NCBI GenBank assembly: GCA_018816815.1
Contig: JAHIVD010000090.1
Coordinates: forward strand, 1-22,243
Direction of reading: 5' to 3'
DNA: 22,243 nucleotides
Origin: Patescibacteria group bacterium
Lineage (GTDB): Bacteria; Patescibacteriota; Microgenomatia; Daviesbacterales; UBA10151
Shown: one piece after another, positions 13,307-21,945 of the stretch
Numbering within the stretch: position 1 is the stretch's first letter
How the letters are laid out: each line of letters starts with the position of its first letter
Notes under the pieces: model-generated
Told to the model about the DNA's origin: nothing
The model's database searches: none
The model's input: only the letters and a program-made list of their open reading frames with translations
Position numbers and translations under genes: made by a program

Positions 13307-16300
13307 TCAAAGTATCTTTGCTAAATACTGACCTGTATAGGAAGATTTTATCCTGGCAATCTGATCTGGTGTACCTTCTGCTACTACTCTACCGCCCTTA
13401 TCCCCACCTTCCGGCCCAAGATCTATTACCCAATCTGTATTTTTAATCACATCAAGATTGTGTTCAATAATAATTACTGTATTGCCAAAATTAACCAGCT
13501 TCCGAAGTATGGTTAACAACCTTTCAATATCTGCAAAATGAAGTCCGGTAGTGGGTTCATCTAAAATATACATGGTATGCCCTGTTGGCCTTTTAGATAA
13601 CTCTGAAGAGAGTTTAATACGCTGGGCCTCACCTCCTGAAAGCGTTGGGGCAGATTGACCCAATCTAATGTATCCCAAACCCACATCAAGCAAGACCTGC
13701 AACTTATTTTTGACATGAGGAATATTTTCAAAAAATTTCAGAGCCTCTTCTATTGTCATATTCAATACTTCTGCTATGTTTTTATTCTTAAAATTAATCT
13801 CTAAAGCCTCTCTGTTGTATCTTGCACCGCTGCAGGACTCACAAGTGATATAAACATCAGGCAAAAATTGCATTTCAATTTTAAGAGTACCCTCACCTTC
13901 ACAAGTCTCACATCTTCCGCCTTTAACATTGAATGAAAATCTACCTGGTTTATATCCTCTTATTCTTGCTTCAGGTGTTTTTGAGTAAAGATCACGAATA
14001 TATGTAAAAGCACCTGTATAGGTTGCAGGATTAGATCTTGGGGTCCGCCCAATCGGTGATTGATCTACCAAAACAACTTTGTCTATATTTTCTGCTCCCT
14101 GCACCTCCGTATGACTTCCTGGCTTTTTTCTTGACCTGTATATTCTTTTTGCTAAAGCCCTATACAAAATATCATGAACTAAAGTTGATTTACCTGAACC
14201 TGAAACACCTGTAACAGCTATAAACCTGCCCAAAGGAAAAGAGATATTGATATTTTTTAAATTGTGCTGAGCAGCTCCTAAAATTTTCAAAATAGAATTG
14301 CTATTTGAAGCCGGAGACTCGGAATCTTTTTTCCGGCTTATCTCCACCTTTTTCTTTCCTGATAAATATTTGCCTGTTAGTGAAGCTGGGTTCTTTTTTA
14401 GTTGATCCGGTGTTCCCAAGGCTACAATCCGACCACCGTGTTCACCGGCTTTAGGACCTATTTCTATGAGTAGATCCGCAGCTTCCATTGTTTCAGCGTC
14501 ATGTTCATTAACAACAACCGTATTACCCAAATTCCTTAGTTTTTTTAGGGTATCAATTAACCGATGATTATCCCGCTGGTGCAAACCAATAGACGGTTCA
14601 TCCAGGACATATAAAACTCCGGAAAGACCTGAACCGATCTGGGAAGCCAATCTAATCCGCTGCGATTCACCCCCGGCCAAGGTTGAAGCTGGCCGGTCAA
14701 GTGTCAAATAATCCAAACCAACATCAATTAAAAATTTCAGACGTAATTTAATTTCCTTTAGGATCGGTGTGGCTATTTGTGTTTCCCTGGCGGAGAATTC
14801 AATATTTTCTACCCATTCAAGAACCTGAATAATTGATTGACTGGTTGCTTCAGCAATATTTAACCCATTTATAGTTATTGACAAGGCTTCGTCTTTTAGC
14901 TTTGCACCATTACATTTTGGACATACTTCCTTTACCATATATTTTTCAATTTCTGATTTAACGAATTCTGATTCAGTATCCTGATGCCTTTGCTTTAAGT
15001 AAACTATCAAACCCTGGAACTCCGAATAAAAATGAGTCCGCCTTCCTTGCCTGTTTCTGCCTTCTACCTTAAATTCTTCCTTGCCGCTGCCGTAAAGTAA
15101 AACTGTCCGGGCTTCAGAGGGAAAATTACCCAGTCTTGTGTTTAAATCAAAACCATACTTATTCCCAACAGCTTCAATCAGCCTCGTAAACCAGGTATTA
15201 CTTGATGCTAATTTTGACCAGGGAAGTATTCCTCCTTCCGCAATAGATAAAATCGGGTTTAGAATAACTGTTTTATCTATCTCCAACAATGTCCCCAGCC
15301 CTGTACAAACAGGACAGGCTCCATGAGGTGAATTAAAAGATAAAAGCCTTGGTTCTATTTCCGGAAGAGAAATGTTGTCTAGCGGGCAAGCAAATCTTTC
15401 TGAATAGAGCTGATCCTTCATTTTTTTCGGGTGCTGAGGAAATTCCAAAGAAGCATCAAGAACTTCTGATACAATCACAGACTCTTCACCTAATTTAAGC
15501 GCTGTCTCAATACTTTGTGTTAGTCTTGAGTATATATTGTCCTCTTGAACACTTTTTTTACCTTTTTTAGCAGAAGATAGCGGGGTTTTATTAAGCTGAG
15601 GCTTTGGCTGAAATAGATCTTTGTTCAAAACTAACCGGTCCACCACCAAATCAATTGTATGTTTATTTGTTTTAATTAAAACCAGATCTTCGCTGAGATC
15701 TCTGACTTGTCCGTCTACTCTAATTTTAGAAAAACCTTTTTTTCTAAACTCCTCGAATAAAGCACTATACTCACCTTTTCTGTCTTTGATTACCGGAGCC
15801 AAAATCATTATCCTTTTTCCTTTTTTGCCAACAGACTTTTTGATTGTGATTAAGCCACCCTCTTTAAGACCTAGAGCTGAAAAAACAACACTTTGTGTTA
15901 TCTGCTCAACCGACATTTTAGATATTTCCCTGCCGCAGTTAGGACAGTGCGGATGGCCAACCCTGGCAAAAAGCAGCCGCAAATAATCATAAATTTCAGT
16001 AGTTGTACCAACAGTTGAACGGGGATTATGGGAAACACCTTTTTGATCAATTGAAATAGCAGGGGATAATCCTTCTATTGAATCAACATCAGGCTTATCC
16101 ATTACTCCCAAAAACTGTCTGGCATAAGAAGAAAGTGACTCTACATACCTTCTTTGCCCTTCAGCATAAAGGGTATCAAAAGCCAGGGATGATTTACCTG
16201 AACCTGAAATACCTGTTAGAACAATTAATTTATTTTTAGGAATTTCCAGGTTAATGTTTTTCAAGTTGTGCTCGCGTGCACCTCTGATGATTATTTTATC

Positions 16301-16309
16301 TATTAACAT
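13307..16309 (-). CDS. uvrA: UvrABC excision nuclease subunit A
   Basis: The 1000-residue ATPase recognises DNA damage as a dimer and loads UvrB. The first ABC module has Walker A GISGSGKS (33-40), signature LAGGESQ (544-550) and Walker B VLYVLDEP (565-572). The second has GVSGSGKS (701-708), LSGGEAQ (890-896) and MYILDEP (913-919). The C-terminal zinc module C800-x2-C803-x19-C823-x2-C826 is intact. The N-terminal one has C308, C332 and C335, but Asp311 replaces the usual second Cys. Extra CxxC pairs are at C122/C125 and C463/C466. A lysine/serine-rich insert at ~235-260 is variable in the family. Start ATG 16309 gives the standard MLIDKIIIRGAREHNLKN beginning. It lies downstream of a 63-residue ORF and uvrB, all on one strand. 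Confidence 0.98.
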   Translation of the reverse strand: MLIDKIIIRGAREHNLKNINLEIPKNKLIVLTGISGSGKSSLAFDTLYAEGQRRYVESLSSYARQFLGVMDKPDVDSIEGLSPAISIDQKGVSHNPRSTVGTTTEIYDYLRLLFARVGHPHCPNCGREISKMSVEQITQSVVFSALGLKEGGLITIKKSVGKKGKRIMILAPVIKDRKGEYSALFEEFRKKGFSKIRVDGQVRDLSEDLVLIKTNKHTIDLVVDRLVLNKDLFQPKPQLNKTPLSSAKKGKKSVQEDNIYSRLTQSIETALKLGEESVIVSEVLDASLEFPQHPKKMKDQLYSERFACPLDNISLPEIEPRLLSFNSPHGACPVCTGLGTLLEIDKTVILNPILSIAEGGILPWSKLASSNTWFTRLIEAVGNKYGFDLNTRLGNFPSEARTVLLYGSGKEEFKVEGRNRQGRRTHFYSEFQGLIVYLKQRHQDTESEFVKSEIEKYMVKEVCPKCNGAKLKDEALSITINGLNIAEATSQSIIQVLEWVENIEFSARETQIATPILKEIKLRLKFLIDVGLDYLTLDRPASTLAGGESQRIRLASQIGSGLSGVLYVLDEPSIGLHQRDNHRLIDTLKKLRNLGNTVVVNEHDAETMEAADLLIEIGPKAGEHGGRIVALGTPDQLKKNPASLTGKYLSGKKKVEISRKKDSESPASNSNSILKILGAAQHNLKNINISFPLGRFIAVTGVSGSGKSTLVHDILYRALAKRIYRSRKKPGSHTEVQGAENIDKVVLVDQSPIGRTPRSNPATYTGAFTYIRDLYSKTPEARIRGYKPGRFSFNVKGGRCETCEGEGTLKIEMQFLPDVYITCESCSGARYNREALEINFKNKNIAEVLNMTIEEALKFFENIPHVKNKLQVLLDVGLGYIRLGQSAPTLSGGEAQRIKLSSELSKRPTGHTMYILDEPTTGLHFADIERLLTILRKLVNFGNTVIIIEHNLDVIKNTDWVIDLGPEGGDKGGRVVAEGTPDQIARIKSSYTGQYLAKIL

Positions 16310-16337
16310 ACGAATTTTTCCCGAAAAATACCGAATT

Positions 16338-16365
16338 ATTTTAACCTATTTTTCAAGAATTTGAA
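16338..16365 (-). promoter_or_regulatory. Possible uvrA promoter
   Basis: On the reverse strand, TTCAAA (16365-16360) and TAAAAT (16343-16338) are 16 bp apart, giving a leader of about 20 bases. TAAGGTA at 16377-16383 (forward strand), just upstream of the -35, also occurs at the lexA promoter. Confidence 0.35.
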
Positions 16366-16410
16366 AGGGGTATGTCTAAGGTAATCTAATAAGAACACCT
16401 AATATATTAC

Positions 16411-16602
16411 TTATTTTATAGGACCAGTAAGGTAATCCCGAAGGCCTATTCTTTGTTTTTCATCTAAACCGCCTCTTCTTTCTGATTCGATTTGTTGAGG
16501 AGAATTCAAACCGCAGACATCAAAGGGGCTCTGTCGTGGAATCTCCCTACCTGGTAAAACCATTCTCCCTGTTATTGATTCTATTCTCTCTACTAATCTC
16601 AT
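16411..16602 (-). CDS. Small hypothetical protein (63 residues) between uvrB and uvrA
   Basis: The ORF starts 14 bp after the uvrB stop and runs in the same direction. Its protein is rich in Arg, Glu, Gly and Pro (for example MVLPGREIPRQSPF near 14-27) with one Cys, no signal peptide and no membrane span. The composition looks like protein rather than antisense noise, and its position makes co-transcription with uvrB likely. I recognise no family. Only a weak GGAT precedes the ATG. It could be a lineage-specific protein tied to excision repair, or a spurious ORF in a 307-bp gap. Confidence 0.5.
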   Translation of the reverse strand: MRLVERIESITGRMVLPGREIPRQSPFDVCGLNSPQQIESERRGGLDEKQRIGLRDYLTGPIK

Positions 16603-16616
16603 ATCCGTAATTATTC

Positions 16617-18650
16617 TTATTTTAGCATATCTGTCAATGCACCCAACTCTTTAATCTGATCTCTTATTCTGGCTGCTTCTTCAAAGTCCAGCATTTCTGC
16701 TGCCTGTTTCATTTGAGCCTTTAAAATTTTAACCATCTTCTCTCGTTCCTTTTCAGGAATATCTTCTATGGTTAGATCCTTTTTGCCAATATGTTTCTCC
16801 AGTTTTTCTACTTTTTCAATTAATCTATTTCTTAGGGCTTTTTCAATGCTTCTTGGAGTAATATTGTGCTTTTTATTATATGCCGCCTGATATTTCCTTC
16901 TTCTTTCTACCTCTTCAATAGCAGCTTTCATTGATTTAGTCACAATATCTGCATACATGATTACCTGACCTTTTACATGCCTTGCAGCTCTTCCCATGGT
17001 CTGAATAAGAGCAGTCCTGGATCTTAGGAATCCCTCCTTGTCAGCATCTAAAATAGCTACCAGAGATACTTCCGGCAAATCAAGTCCTTCCCGCAGGAGA
17101 TTGATACCGACAATTACGTCTACTTCTCCTAACCGAAGGGACTGCAGAATATCGGATCGCTCAAGTGTGGCTACGTCAGAATGCAAATACTGCACCTTGA
17201 TTCCTTTATCAATCAAATAATCGGTTAAATCCTCAGCCATGCGCTTTGTCAGTGTTATAACCAAAACACGCTCATGTTTTGCTGTCCGCAGTTTAATTTC
17301 TCCTATTAAATCCTCTATTTGACTGTTAATCGGCCTGATGCTTATTTCAGGATCTAGAACTCCTGTAGGTCTAACCAGTTGTTCTGCTATGCCGCTTGAT
17401 CCACCTTTAGGATCTTCCATTTCAGCCAGTGACAATTCATATTCATTTGGCGTTGCCGAGGTATAAATAATTTGACTGACCTTTTTTAAAAATTCTTCAT
17501 ATTTCAATGGCCTGTTATCCAGCGCAGAAGGTAATCTAAACCCAAAATCAATTAAAGTTTTTTTTCTTGATTGATCACCGTTGTACATTCCCCTGATTTG
17601 CGGAATACTGATATGTGATTCGTCAATAATAATTAGAAAATCTTTTAAGTTATCTTTTTGTAAAGCAGTAAAATAGTCCATCAAAGTGTACGGAGGATCA
17701 CCCGGGTTTCTCCCGTCAAAATAGCGCGAATAGTTCTCAATTCCATTGCAATAGCCGAACTGACGGATCATTTCCAGATCATAATTTGTTTTTTGTTCCA
17801 GCCTTTGAGCCTCTACCAGTTTACCAGCAAATTCCAGTTGCTTCAGTCTTGCTTTTAAATCAATTTCAATCTGTTTTATCCCCGGGACAATCCGCTGCTC
17901 TGGAGTAATGTAGTGTTTTGCCGGATAAATAATTTGCGCCCCATCCAACTTCTCTACAACACCCGATACAACTTCTAACTTGCTCACCTTCTCTACCTTA
18001 TCTCCTAAAAACTGTAACCTGTAACCTTGATCCAAATACGGCGGGAAAATATCCATGGTATCACCGCGCACCCGGTATGTGCCTCTTTGAAAATCAATAT
18101 CATTTCTCTCATAATGCATTTTTTGCAGGATTTTCATCACCGCTTGCATGCCTGCTTTCATACCGCTGCCGATCTCCAATATTGCCTGACCGTATTCAGC
18201 CGGAGAACCCAGGTTGTAGATACAGGAAACAGACGCAACAACAACAATGTCTTTGCGTGTTAAAAGCGAAGCAGTTGTAGAAAGCCTGAGTTTTTCTATT
18301 TCTTCGTTAATCGAAGCGTCTTTTTCTATATAAGTATCAGATTGGGGAATATAAGCTTCAGGTTGATAATAATCATAATATGAAACAAAATACTCAACAG
18401 CATTTTTCGGAAAAAGTGATTTAAACTCCTGTGCCAACTGTCCTGCTAAAGTTTTATTGTGGGAAATAACCAAAGTTGGTTTTTGAATCTTTTGTATCAC
18501 CTGAGCCATGGTAAAAGTTTTACCGGAACCTGTTACCCCTAAAAGAACCTGATGTTTAAATCCTTTTTTTAAACCTGTAACAAGTTTTTCAATAGCTTGA
18601 GGCTGATCACCTGTTGGTTTAAAATCAGAAACAATTTGGAATTTCGGCAT
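16617..18650 (-). CDS. uvrB: UvrABC excision nuclease subunit B
   Basis: At 677 residues this is the normal UvrB length (E. coli 673). UvrB is the helicase-like subunit that verifies the lesion and recruits UvrC. Walker A GVTGSGKT is at 38-45. The damage-probing beta-hairpin is conserved (YYDYYQPEAYIPQSDTYIEK). The DESH box, FGFRLPSALDNRPL, the SATP motif, and the helicase VI region QTMGRAARH follow in order. The C-terminal UVR domain (MKQAAEMLDFEEAARIRDQI) is the UvrC contact. The gene has an extended -10 promoter (18724-18732), with no clear ribosome binding site. The small ORF and uvrA follow on the same strand. Confidence 0.98.
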   Translation of the reverse strand: MPKFQIVSDFKPTGDQPQAIEKLVTGLKKGFKHQVLLGVTGSGKTFTMAQVIQKIQKPTLVISHNKTLAGQLAQEFKSLFPKNAVEYFVSYYDYYQPEAYIPQSDTYIEKDASINEEIEKLRLSTTASLLTRKDIVVVASVSCIYNLGSPAEYGQAILEIGSGMKAGMQAVMKILQKMHYERNDIDFQRGTYRVRGDTMDIFPPYLDQGYRLQFLGDKVEKVSKLEVVSGVVEKLDGAQIIYPAKHYITPEQRIVPGIKQIEIDLKARLKQLEFAGKLVEAQRLEQKTNYDLEMIRQFGYCNGIENYSRYFDGRNPGDPPYTLMDYFTALQKDNLKDFLIIIDESHISIPQIRGMYNGDQSRKKTLIDFGFRLPSALDNRPLKYEEFLKKVSQIIYTSATPNEYELSLAEMEDPKGGSSGIAEQLVRPTGVLDPEISIRPINSQIEDLIGEIKLRTAKHERVLVITLTKRMAEDLTDYLIDKGIKVQYLHSDVATLERSDILQSLRLGEVDVIVGINLLREGLDLPEVSLVAILDADKEGFLRSRTALIQTMGRAARHVKGQVIMYADIVTKSMKAAIEEVERRRKYQAAYNKKHNITPRSIEKALRNRLIEKVEKLEKHIGKKDLTIEDIPEKEREKMVKILKAQMKQAAEMLDFEEAARIRDQIKELGALTDMLK

Positions 18651-18723
18651 AACAATTAATTTAAAATAAATCCTGCAAACTAATCACTCTAAAGAAAAAT
18701 TTAAGGATTTTTACTTTGCTCGA

Positions 18724-18732
18724 ATTATAGCA
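18724..18732 (-). promoter_or_regulatory. uvrB promoter, extended -10 (TGCTATAAT)
   Basis: On the reverse strand, TGC directly precedes a perfect TATAAT, which can replace a -35 box. The leader before the ATG at 18650 would be about 67 bases. No good -35 box is visible. Confidence 0.55.
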
Positions 18733-18796
18733 TCTGCCAATAAACCGCCATAAGGAAATAAACTTTAATTAGTTCTTGCTTTGTAGATTCGAAACC

Positions 18797-19858
18797 TTAT
18801 CCTGCTTTAGCCATTTGTTCCTTAAAATAATCAACCCATGGAATAACACCGGGGTCTTGATCATAAAGAAATGCCAGGTATAGAGAGACATACCCGCCAA
18901 AAGATAAAACATTCAACATTTGAGAAAGTTTGGTAGAACCTTTTGCCTTGAAGCTTACTTGCGGAATATTGTTTTTTTCAACTACATCTTTGGTAATTGC
19001 TATCCTTTTCTGCAATTTATCAGAATACAACGGCGAGTCAATGAATAAAACATACAGCTTTTTGTCTGCAGGAAACTTTAATCCTTCCATTAAATGATGA
19101 TTTAACTCCGGTAAAGAGGAAAATCCTGCAAAAGTTTTTGCTGTTTCGTTAAATTGATTCCGGATAATATGAATATTGCCATTTAAAAATTCCCCGGCAA
19201 GACAAACCGGGAAGCTGCCGTAAATTTTTTGCGCAATTTCTTTTGCCTTTGACTGTATTTTTTTCTTATTACTTCTTAGTTCACTTATAGCTTTTTTTAC
19301 TTCACCGTCACTAACCCGGATATAGCCCAGTCTTGTCAAAAGCGCAATCAGCCCGAATATCATATATCCTGTACCAAGACGGGGTTGACCTGATGGGTTA
19401 TATTTTTGGTCGAACACAATAGATGGAAAATTATGTTGTTTTGATAACTCCAAAGCTTTCCCTCCGCTTGTTAATCCGATAATAGGATATCCTTTTTCAA
19501 TAACTTCCTGCGCAGAAGCAAGCGGTTCTTCTGTTCCTCCTGAATAGCTTGAAAGGATAAATAAACTCTTTTTTCCAACATATGCCGGTAAATGATAATC
19601 TCCATACTCAAGAAAAGGAACTTTTAATAAATTTTTGCAGAGATTTTGGACAATATATGCACCGTACCTGGAACCCCCCATTCCGCAAAGGGTAATATTT
19701 TCTAAAGATTTATAGTTTTCCGGAAATTCTATGGCTTTAACAGTTTCCCAAATGCAGGCACATTGATCAGCCAGCATCCCTGTTGAGCCGTATACATTAT
19801 TCGGATCTATTTTTTTACGGATTTCAGGATTATCAAGGTCCTCAAACTTCATTTTCAT
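18797..19858 (-). CDS. Bifunctional phosphoglucose/phosphomannose isomerase
   Basis: The 353-residue protein is a two-SIS-domain sugar isomerase of the PGI/PMI family first studied in archaea, which interconverts glucose-6-phosphate or mannose-6-phosphate with fructose-6-phosphate. Signatures are GMGGSRYG (59-66) and SSYSGGTEE (103-111) in the first SIS domain, then FNETAKTF with the catalytic Glu and ELNHHLMEG with the catalytic His in the second half. The protein ends with the PWVDYFKEQM tail carrying the family Lys. It supports sugar-nucleotide supply and the glycolytic/pentose route. The Met at residue 3 is an equally good start. It diverges from lexA across a 112-bp region. TATTAT lies 4 bases from the first ATG or 10 from the second. 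Confidence 0.9.
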   Translation of the reverse strand: MKMKFEDLDNPEIRKKIDPNNVYGSTGMLADQCACIWETVKAIEFPENYKSLENITLCGMGGSRYGAYIVQNLCKNLLKVPFLEYGDYHLPAYVGKKSLFILSSYSGGTEEPLASAQEVIEKGYPIIGLTSGGKALELSKQHNFPSIVFDQKYNPSGQPRLGTGYMIFGLIALLTRLGYIRVSDGEVKKAISELRSNKKKIQSKAKEIAQKIYGSFPVCLAGEFLNGNIHIIRNQFNETAKTFAGFSSLPELNHHLMEGLKFPADKKLYVLFIDSPLYSDKLQKRIAITKDVVEKNNIPQVSFKAKGSTKLSQMLNVLSFGGYVSLYLAFLYDQDPGVIPWVDYFKEQMAKAG

Positions 19859-19870
19859 TTATATAATAAC

Positions 19871-19931
19871 ATACCTTAAAATGATATAGTTTAACCTAGT
19901 TGACAAATTCGGGTATTGTTTGGTAAGGTAT
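19871..19931. promoter_or_regulatory. lexA control region: -35 box and 8-bp inverted repeat
   Basis: TTGACA (19900-19905) is the best -35 for lexA; the matching -10 is unclear (TAAGGT after 18 bp, or TATATT further on). The arms ATACCTTA (19871-19878) and TAAGGTAT (19924-19931) are perfect inverted repeats flanking the -35. TAAGGTA recurs upstream of uvrA. None of the classical LexA boxes (CGAAC-N4-GTTCG or CTGT-N8-ACAG) is seen, so a lineage-specific operator is possible. Confidence 0.35.
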
Positions 19932-19970
19932 ATATTGTACTTTCATTTGAAAACTAAAAGGAATTAAAAA

Positions 19971-20585
19971 ATGCCAGTAACTTTATACCGTAGACAAAAA
20001 CAAATTCTTGGTTTTATAAAACAATACATAGACAAATACGGCTATTCGCCAACTTTAAGTGAAATAGCGGTGAGTATTGGTGTTTCCTCCCTGGCTACAG
20101 TACATGAGCACCTCCAAGCTCTGGTTTTAAAAGGTGTTATTAAAAAGTTTGAAGGAGCTGTCAGGGGAATTGAGGTGTTGGATCAAAAAATCTCTTCTTC
20201 GCTAAAAGGGATTGAACTTCCTATTTTAGGATTTATTGCAGCAGGCCAACCTATTATGACCTATACCGATCCCGATGCCACTGTTAAAGTTGCTCCTAAT
20301 ATGATCTCAGGCAAGAAACGTTCATATGTTTTGCAAGTCAGAGGTGATTCAATGATTGAAGATGGGATTTTAGATGGAGATCACGTTATTATTGAAGAAC
20401 AAAACACGGCCGAAGACGGAGATATTGTAGTAGCACTGCTGGATAATGGTCTGGCTACCTTAAAAAAATTCTTCAAGGAACCGGGCAGAGTCCGGCTGGA
20501 ACCAGCTAATTCCCAAATGTCCCCCATATATGCAACAGATGTAGAGATTCAGGGCAAATGCGTTGGAGTGATTAGGCGGTTTTAG
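19971..20585 (+). CDS. lexA: LexA repressor (SOS regulator)
   Basis: The 204-residue protein has the LexA architecture. An N-terminal winged helix (residues 5-70) holds the typical YGYSPTLSEIA segment (23-33) and recognition helix SSLATVHEHLQAL. The cleavage site AAG lies at A91-G92, and the C-terminal S24 peptidase domain has nucleophile S127 (GDSMIEDGI) and general base K165 (ATLKKF). Self-cleavage after RecA activation should therefore be possible. AAAGGA lies 8 bases before the ATG. Its place next to uvrA and uvrB suggests that it controls the repair genes. dedA and rsmI follow in the same direction. Confidence 0.96.
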   Translation: MPVTLYRRQKQILGFIKQYIDKYGYSPTLSEIAVSIGVSSLATVHEHLQALVLKGVIKKFEGAVRGIEVLDQKISSSLKGIELPILGFIAAGQPIMTYTDPDATVKVAPNMISGKKRSYVLQVRGDSMIEDGILDGDHVIIEEQNTAEDGDIVVALLDNGLATLKKFFKEPGRVRLEPANSQMSPIYATDVEIQGKCVGVIRRF

Positions 20586-20599
20586 ATTCTTTGTAAACC

Positions 20600-20608
20600 T
20601 GCTATACT
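20600..20608 (+). promoter_or_regulatory. dedA promoter, extended -10 (TGCTATACT)
   Basis: TGC followed by TATACT (20603-20608) forms an extended -10 seven bases before the dedA ATG (20616), just after the lexA stop. The message would be leaderless or nearly so, and there is no ribosome binding site. Confidence 0.5.
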
Positions 20609-20615
20609 AATCTAC

Positions 20616-21236
20616 ATGCATTTCGACCTTGTATCTGCCATAAAAACATTTGGGTATTCCGGAATATTTGGAATTGTATTTCTAGAGTCTGGTCTTTTAA
20701 TCGGTTTTTTCTTCCCCGGTGATTCACTTCTTTTTACTGCCGGCTTTTTAGCTTCCCAGGGTTTTCTTGATATTACTATCTTAATAGTAGGCTGTTTTGT
20801 AGCTGCTGTTTTAGGCGATACCATAGGTTTTCAAATAGGCAGAAAACTTGGACCCAGAATTTTTACTAAAGATGACTCTATTTTTTTTAATAAAAAACAT
20901 CTGGAAAGAACCCAGAAATTTTATGACCGCCACGGTGGTAAAACCATAATTTTAGCCAGGTTCGTACCTGTTATCAGAGCTTTTGCCCCTGTAGTGGCAG
21001 GAGTAGGTGAAATGAATTATAAAAGATTTTTAGCTTTTAATCTGGTAGGTGGAATTCTCTGGGCAATCGGAGTCACTTTGGCAGGATATTATCTTGGTTC
21101 ACTGATACCTGATGTTGACAAATATTTACTGCCTATTGTTGGTCTGATAATTATAGCCTCAATTCTACCAGGCATTCACCATATATTAGTTGATGCTGAA
21201 ATCAGAGCCAGCATCACAAAAAGATTTAAAAAATGA
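20616..21236 (+). CDS. DedA family membrane protein (VTT/SNARE-associated domain)
   Basis: The 206-residue integral membrane protein belongs to the DedA family, some of whose members are undecaprenyl-phosphate or phospholipid flippases. Visible hallmarks are an early acidic residue in FLESGLLIGFFFPGD (23-37), including the FPGD motif. Next come GDTIGFQIGRKLG near 69-81, the basic RHGGKTIILARFVPVIRAF segment (~107-125) with the RF-x-P-x-x-R motif, and GGILWAIGVTLAGYYLG. Several membrane spans are evident. An extended -10 sits seven bases ahead of the ATG. rsmI begins one base after the stop, so the two are translated as a pair. The substrate is inferred only from the family. Confidence 0.92.
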   Translation: MHFDLVSAIKTFGYSGIFGIVFLESGLLIGFFFPGDSLLFTAGFLASQGFLDITILIVGCFVAAVLGDTIGFQIGRKLGPRIFTKDDSIFFNKKHLERTQKFYDRHGGKTIILARFVPVIRAFAPVVAGVGEMNYKRFLAFNLVGGILWAIGVTLAGYYLGSLIPDVDKYLLPIVGLIIIASILPGIHHILVDAEIRASITKRFKK

Positions 21237-21237
21237 C

Positions 21238-21945
21238 ATGCTATACATTGTTCCAACACCTATCGGTAATTTAAAAGATATTACTTTAAGAGCTTTGGAG
21301 GTGCTACAAACAGTTGATGGAATAATTTGTGAAGATACCAGAAGGACTTCCCTGCTTCTAAATCATTACAGCATCAAAAAACGCCTTCTTGTTTTAAATG
21401 ACTATAGTGAAGCAAAAGTTTTTCCACAAATCGCCGAGAGACTAAAAGAAGGAGAAAATCTAGCTTTGGTTTCCGATGCAGGAACACCGTTGGTATCTGA
21501 CCCGGGGTATAAACTGGTACGTGAATGCATTAAACAAAACATTCCTGTTGACTCCCTGCCAGGACCATCTTCTATCCTGCCTGCACTAGCACTTTCTGGT
21601 TTGCCGCCTGATAAATTTATGTTTCTAGGTTATCTTCCGGAAAAACCCGGCCACAGATTAAAACTTCTCCGGAAACTATCTGCCATACATCAATTACTCC
21701 CTACCACTTACATTATCTTTGCAGCACCTCATAAACTTTTAAGAAGCATTACCGATATCAAAGAAGTTTTCGGAGACATAGAAATTGTTTTAGCCAAAGA
21801 ATTAACTAAAATACACCAAAGCGTGAAAGGGGGAAAAATCAGCAAATGGATGGAGCAGCTGAAAAAACCAAAAGGAGAATATGTCCTGCTTTTTAATATT
21901 CATACTAATAAAACTGCTAAATTTACTAAAACCAAAGCTAATTAA
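21238..21945 (+). CDS. rsmI: 16S rRNA (cytidine-1402-2'-O)-methyltransferase RsmI
   Basis: RsmI uses S-adenosylmethionine to 2'-O-methylate C1402 in the decoding centre of 16S rRNA. The 235-residue protein carries all the expected motifs of the tetrapyrrole-methylase fold: YIVPTPIGNLKDITLRAL at 3-20, CEDTR near 34-38, LVSDAGTPLVSDPGY near 77-91, LPGPSS near 106-111, and FLGYLP downstream. A longer frame is open upstream, but the ATG at 21238 gives the standard MLYIVPTPIGN start and lies one base after the dedA stop (TGACATG). This suggests translational coupling. The E. coli protein is ~286 residues; the C-terminal region here is shorter. Confidence 0.96.
   Translation: MLYIVPTPIGNLKDITLRALEVLQTVDGIICEDTRRTSLLLNHYSIKKRLLVLNDYSEAKVFPQIAERLKEGENLALVSDAGTPLVSDPGYKLVRECIKQNIPVDSLPGPSSILPALALSGLPPDKFMFLGYLPEKPGHRLKLLRKLSAIHQLLPTTYIIFAAPHKLLRSITDIKEVFGDIEIVLAKELTKIHQSVKGGKISKWMEQLKKPKGEYVLLFNIHTNKTAKFTKTKAN

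Noticed and set aside
15621..15986. 121-residue forward frame opposite uvrA
   Set aside because: Antisense shadow of a strongly conserved gene.
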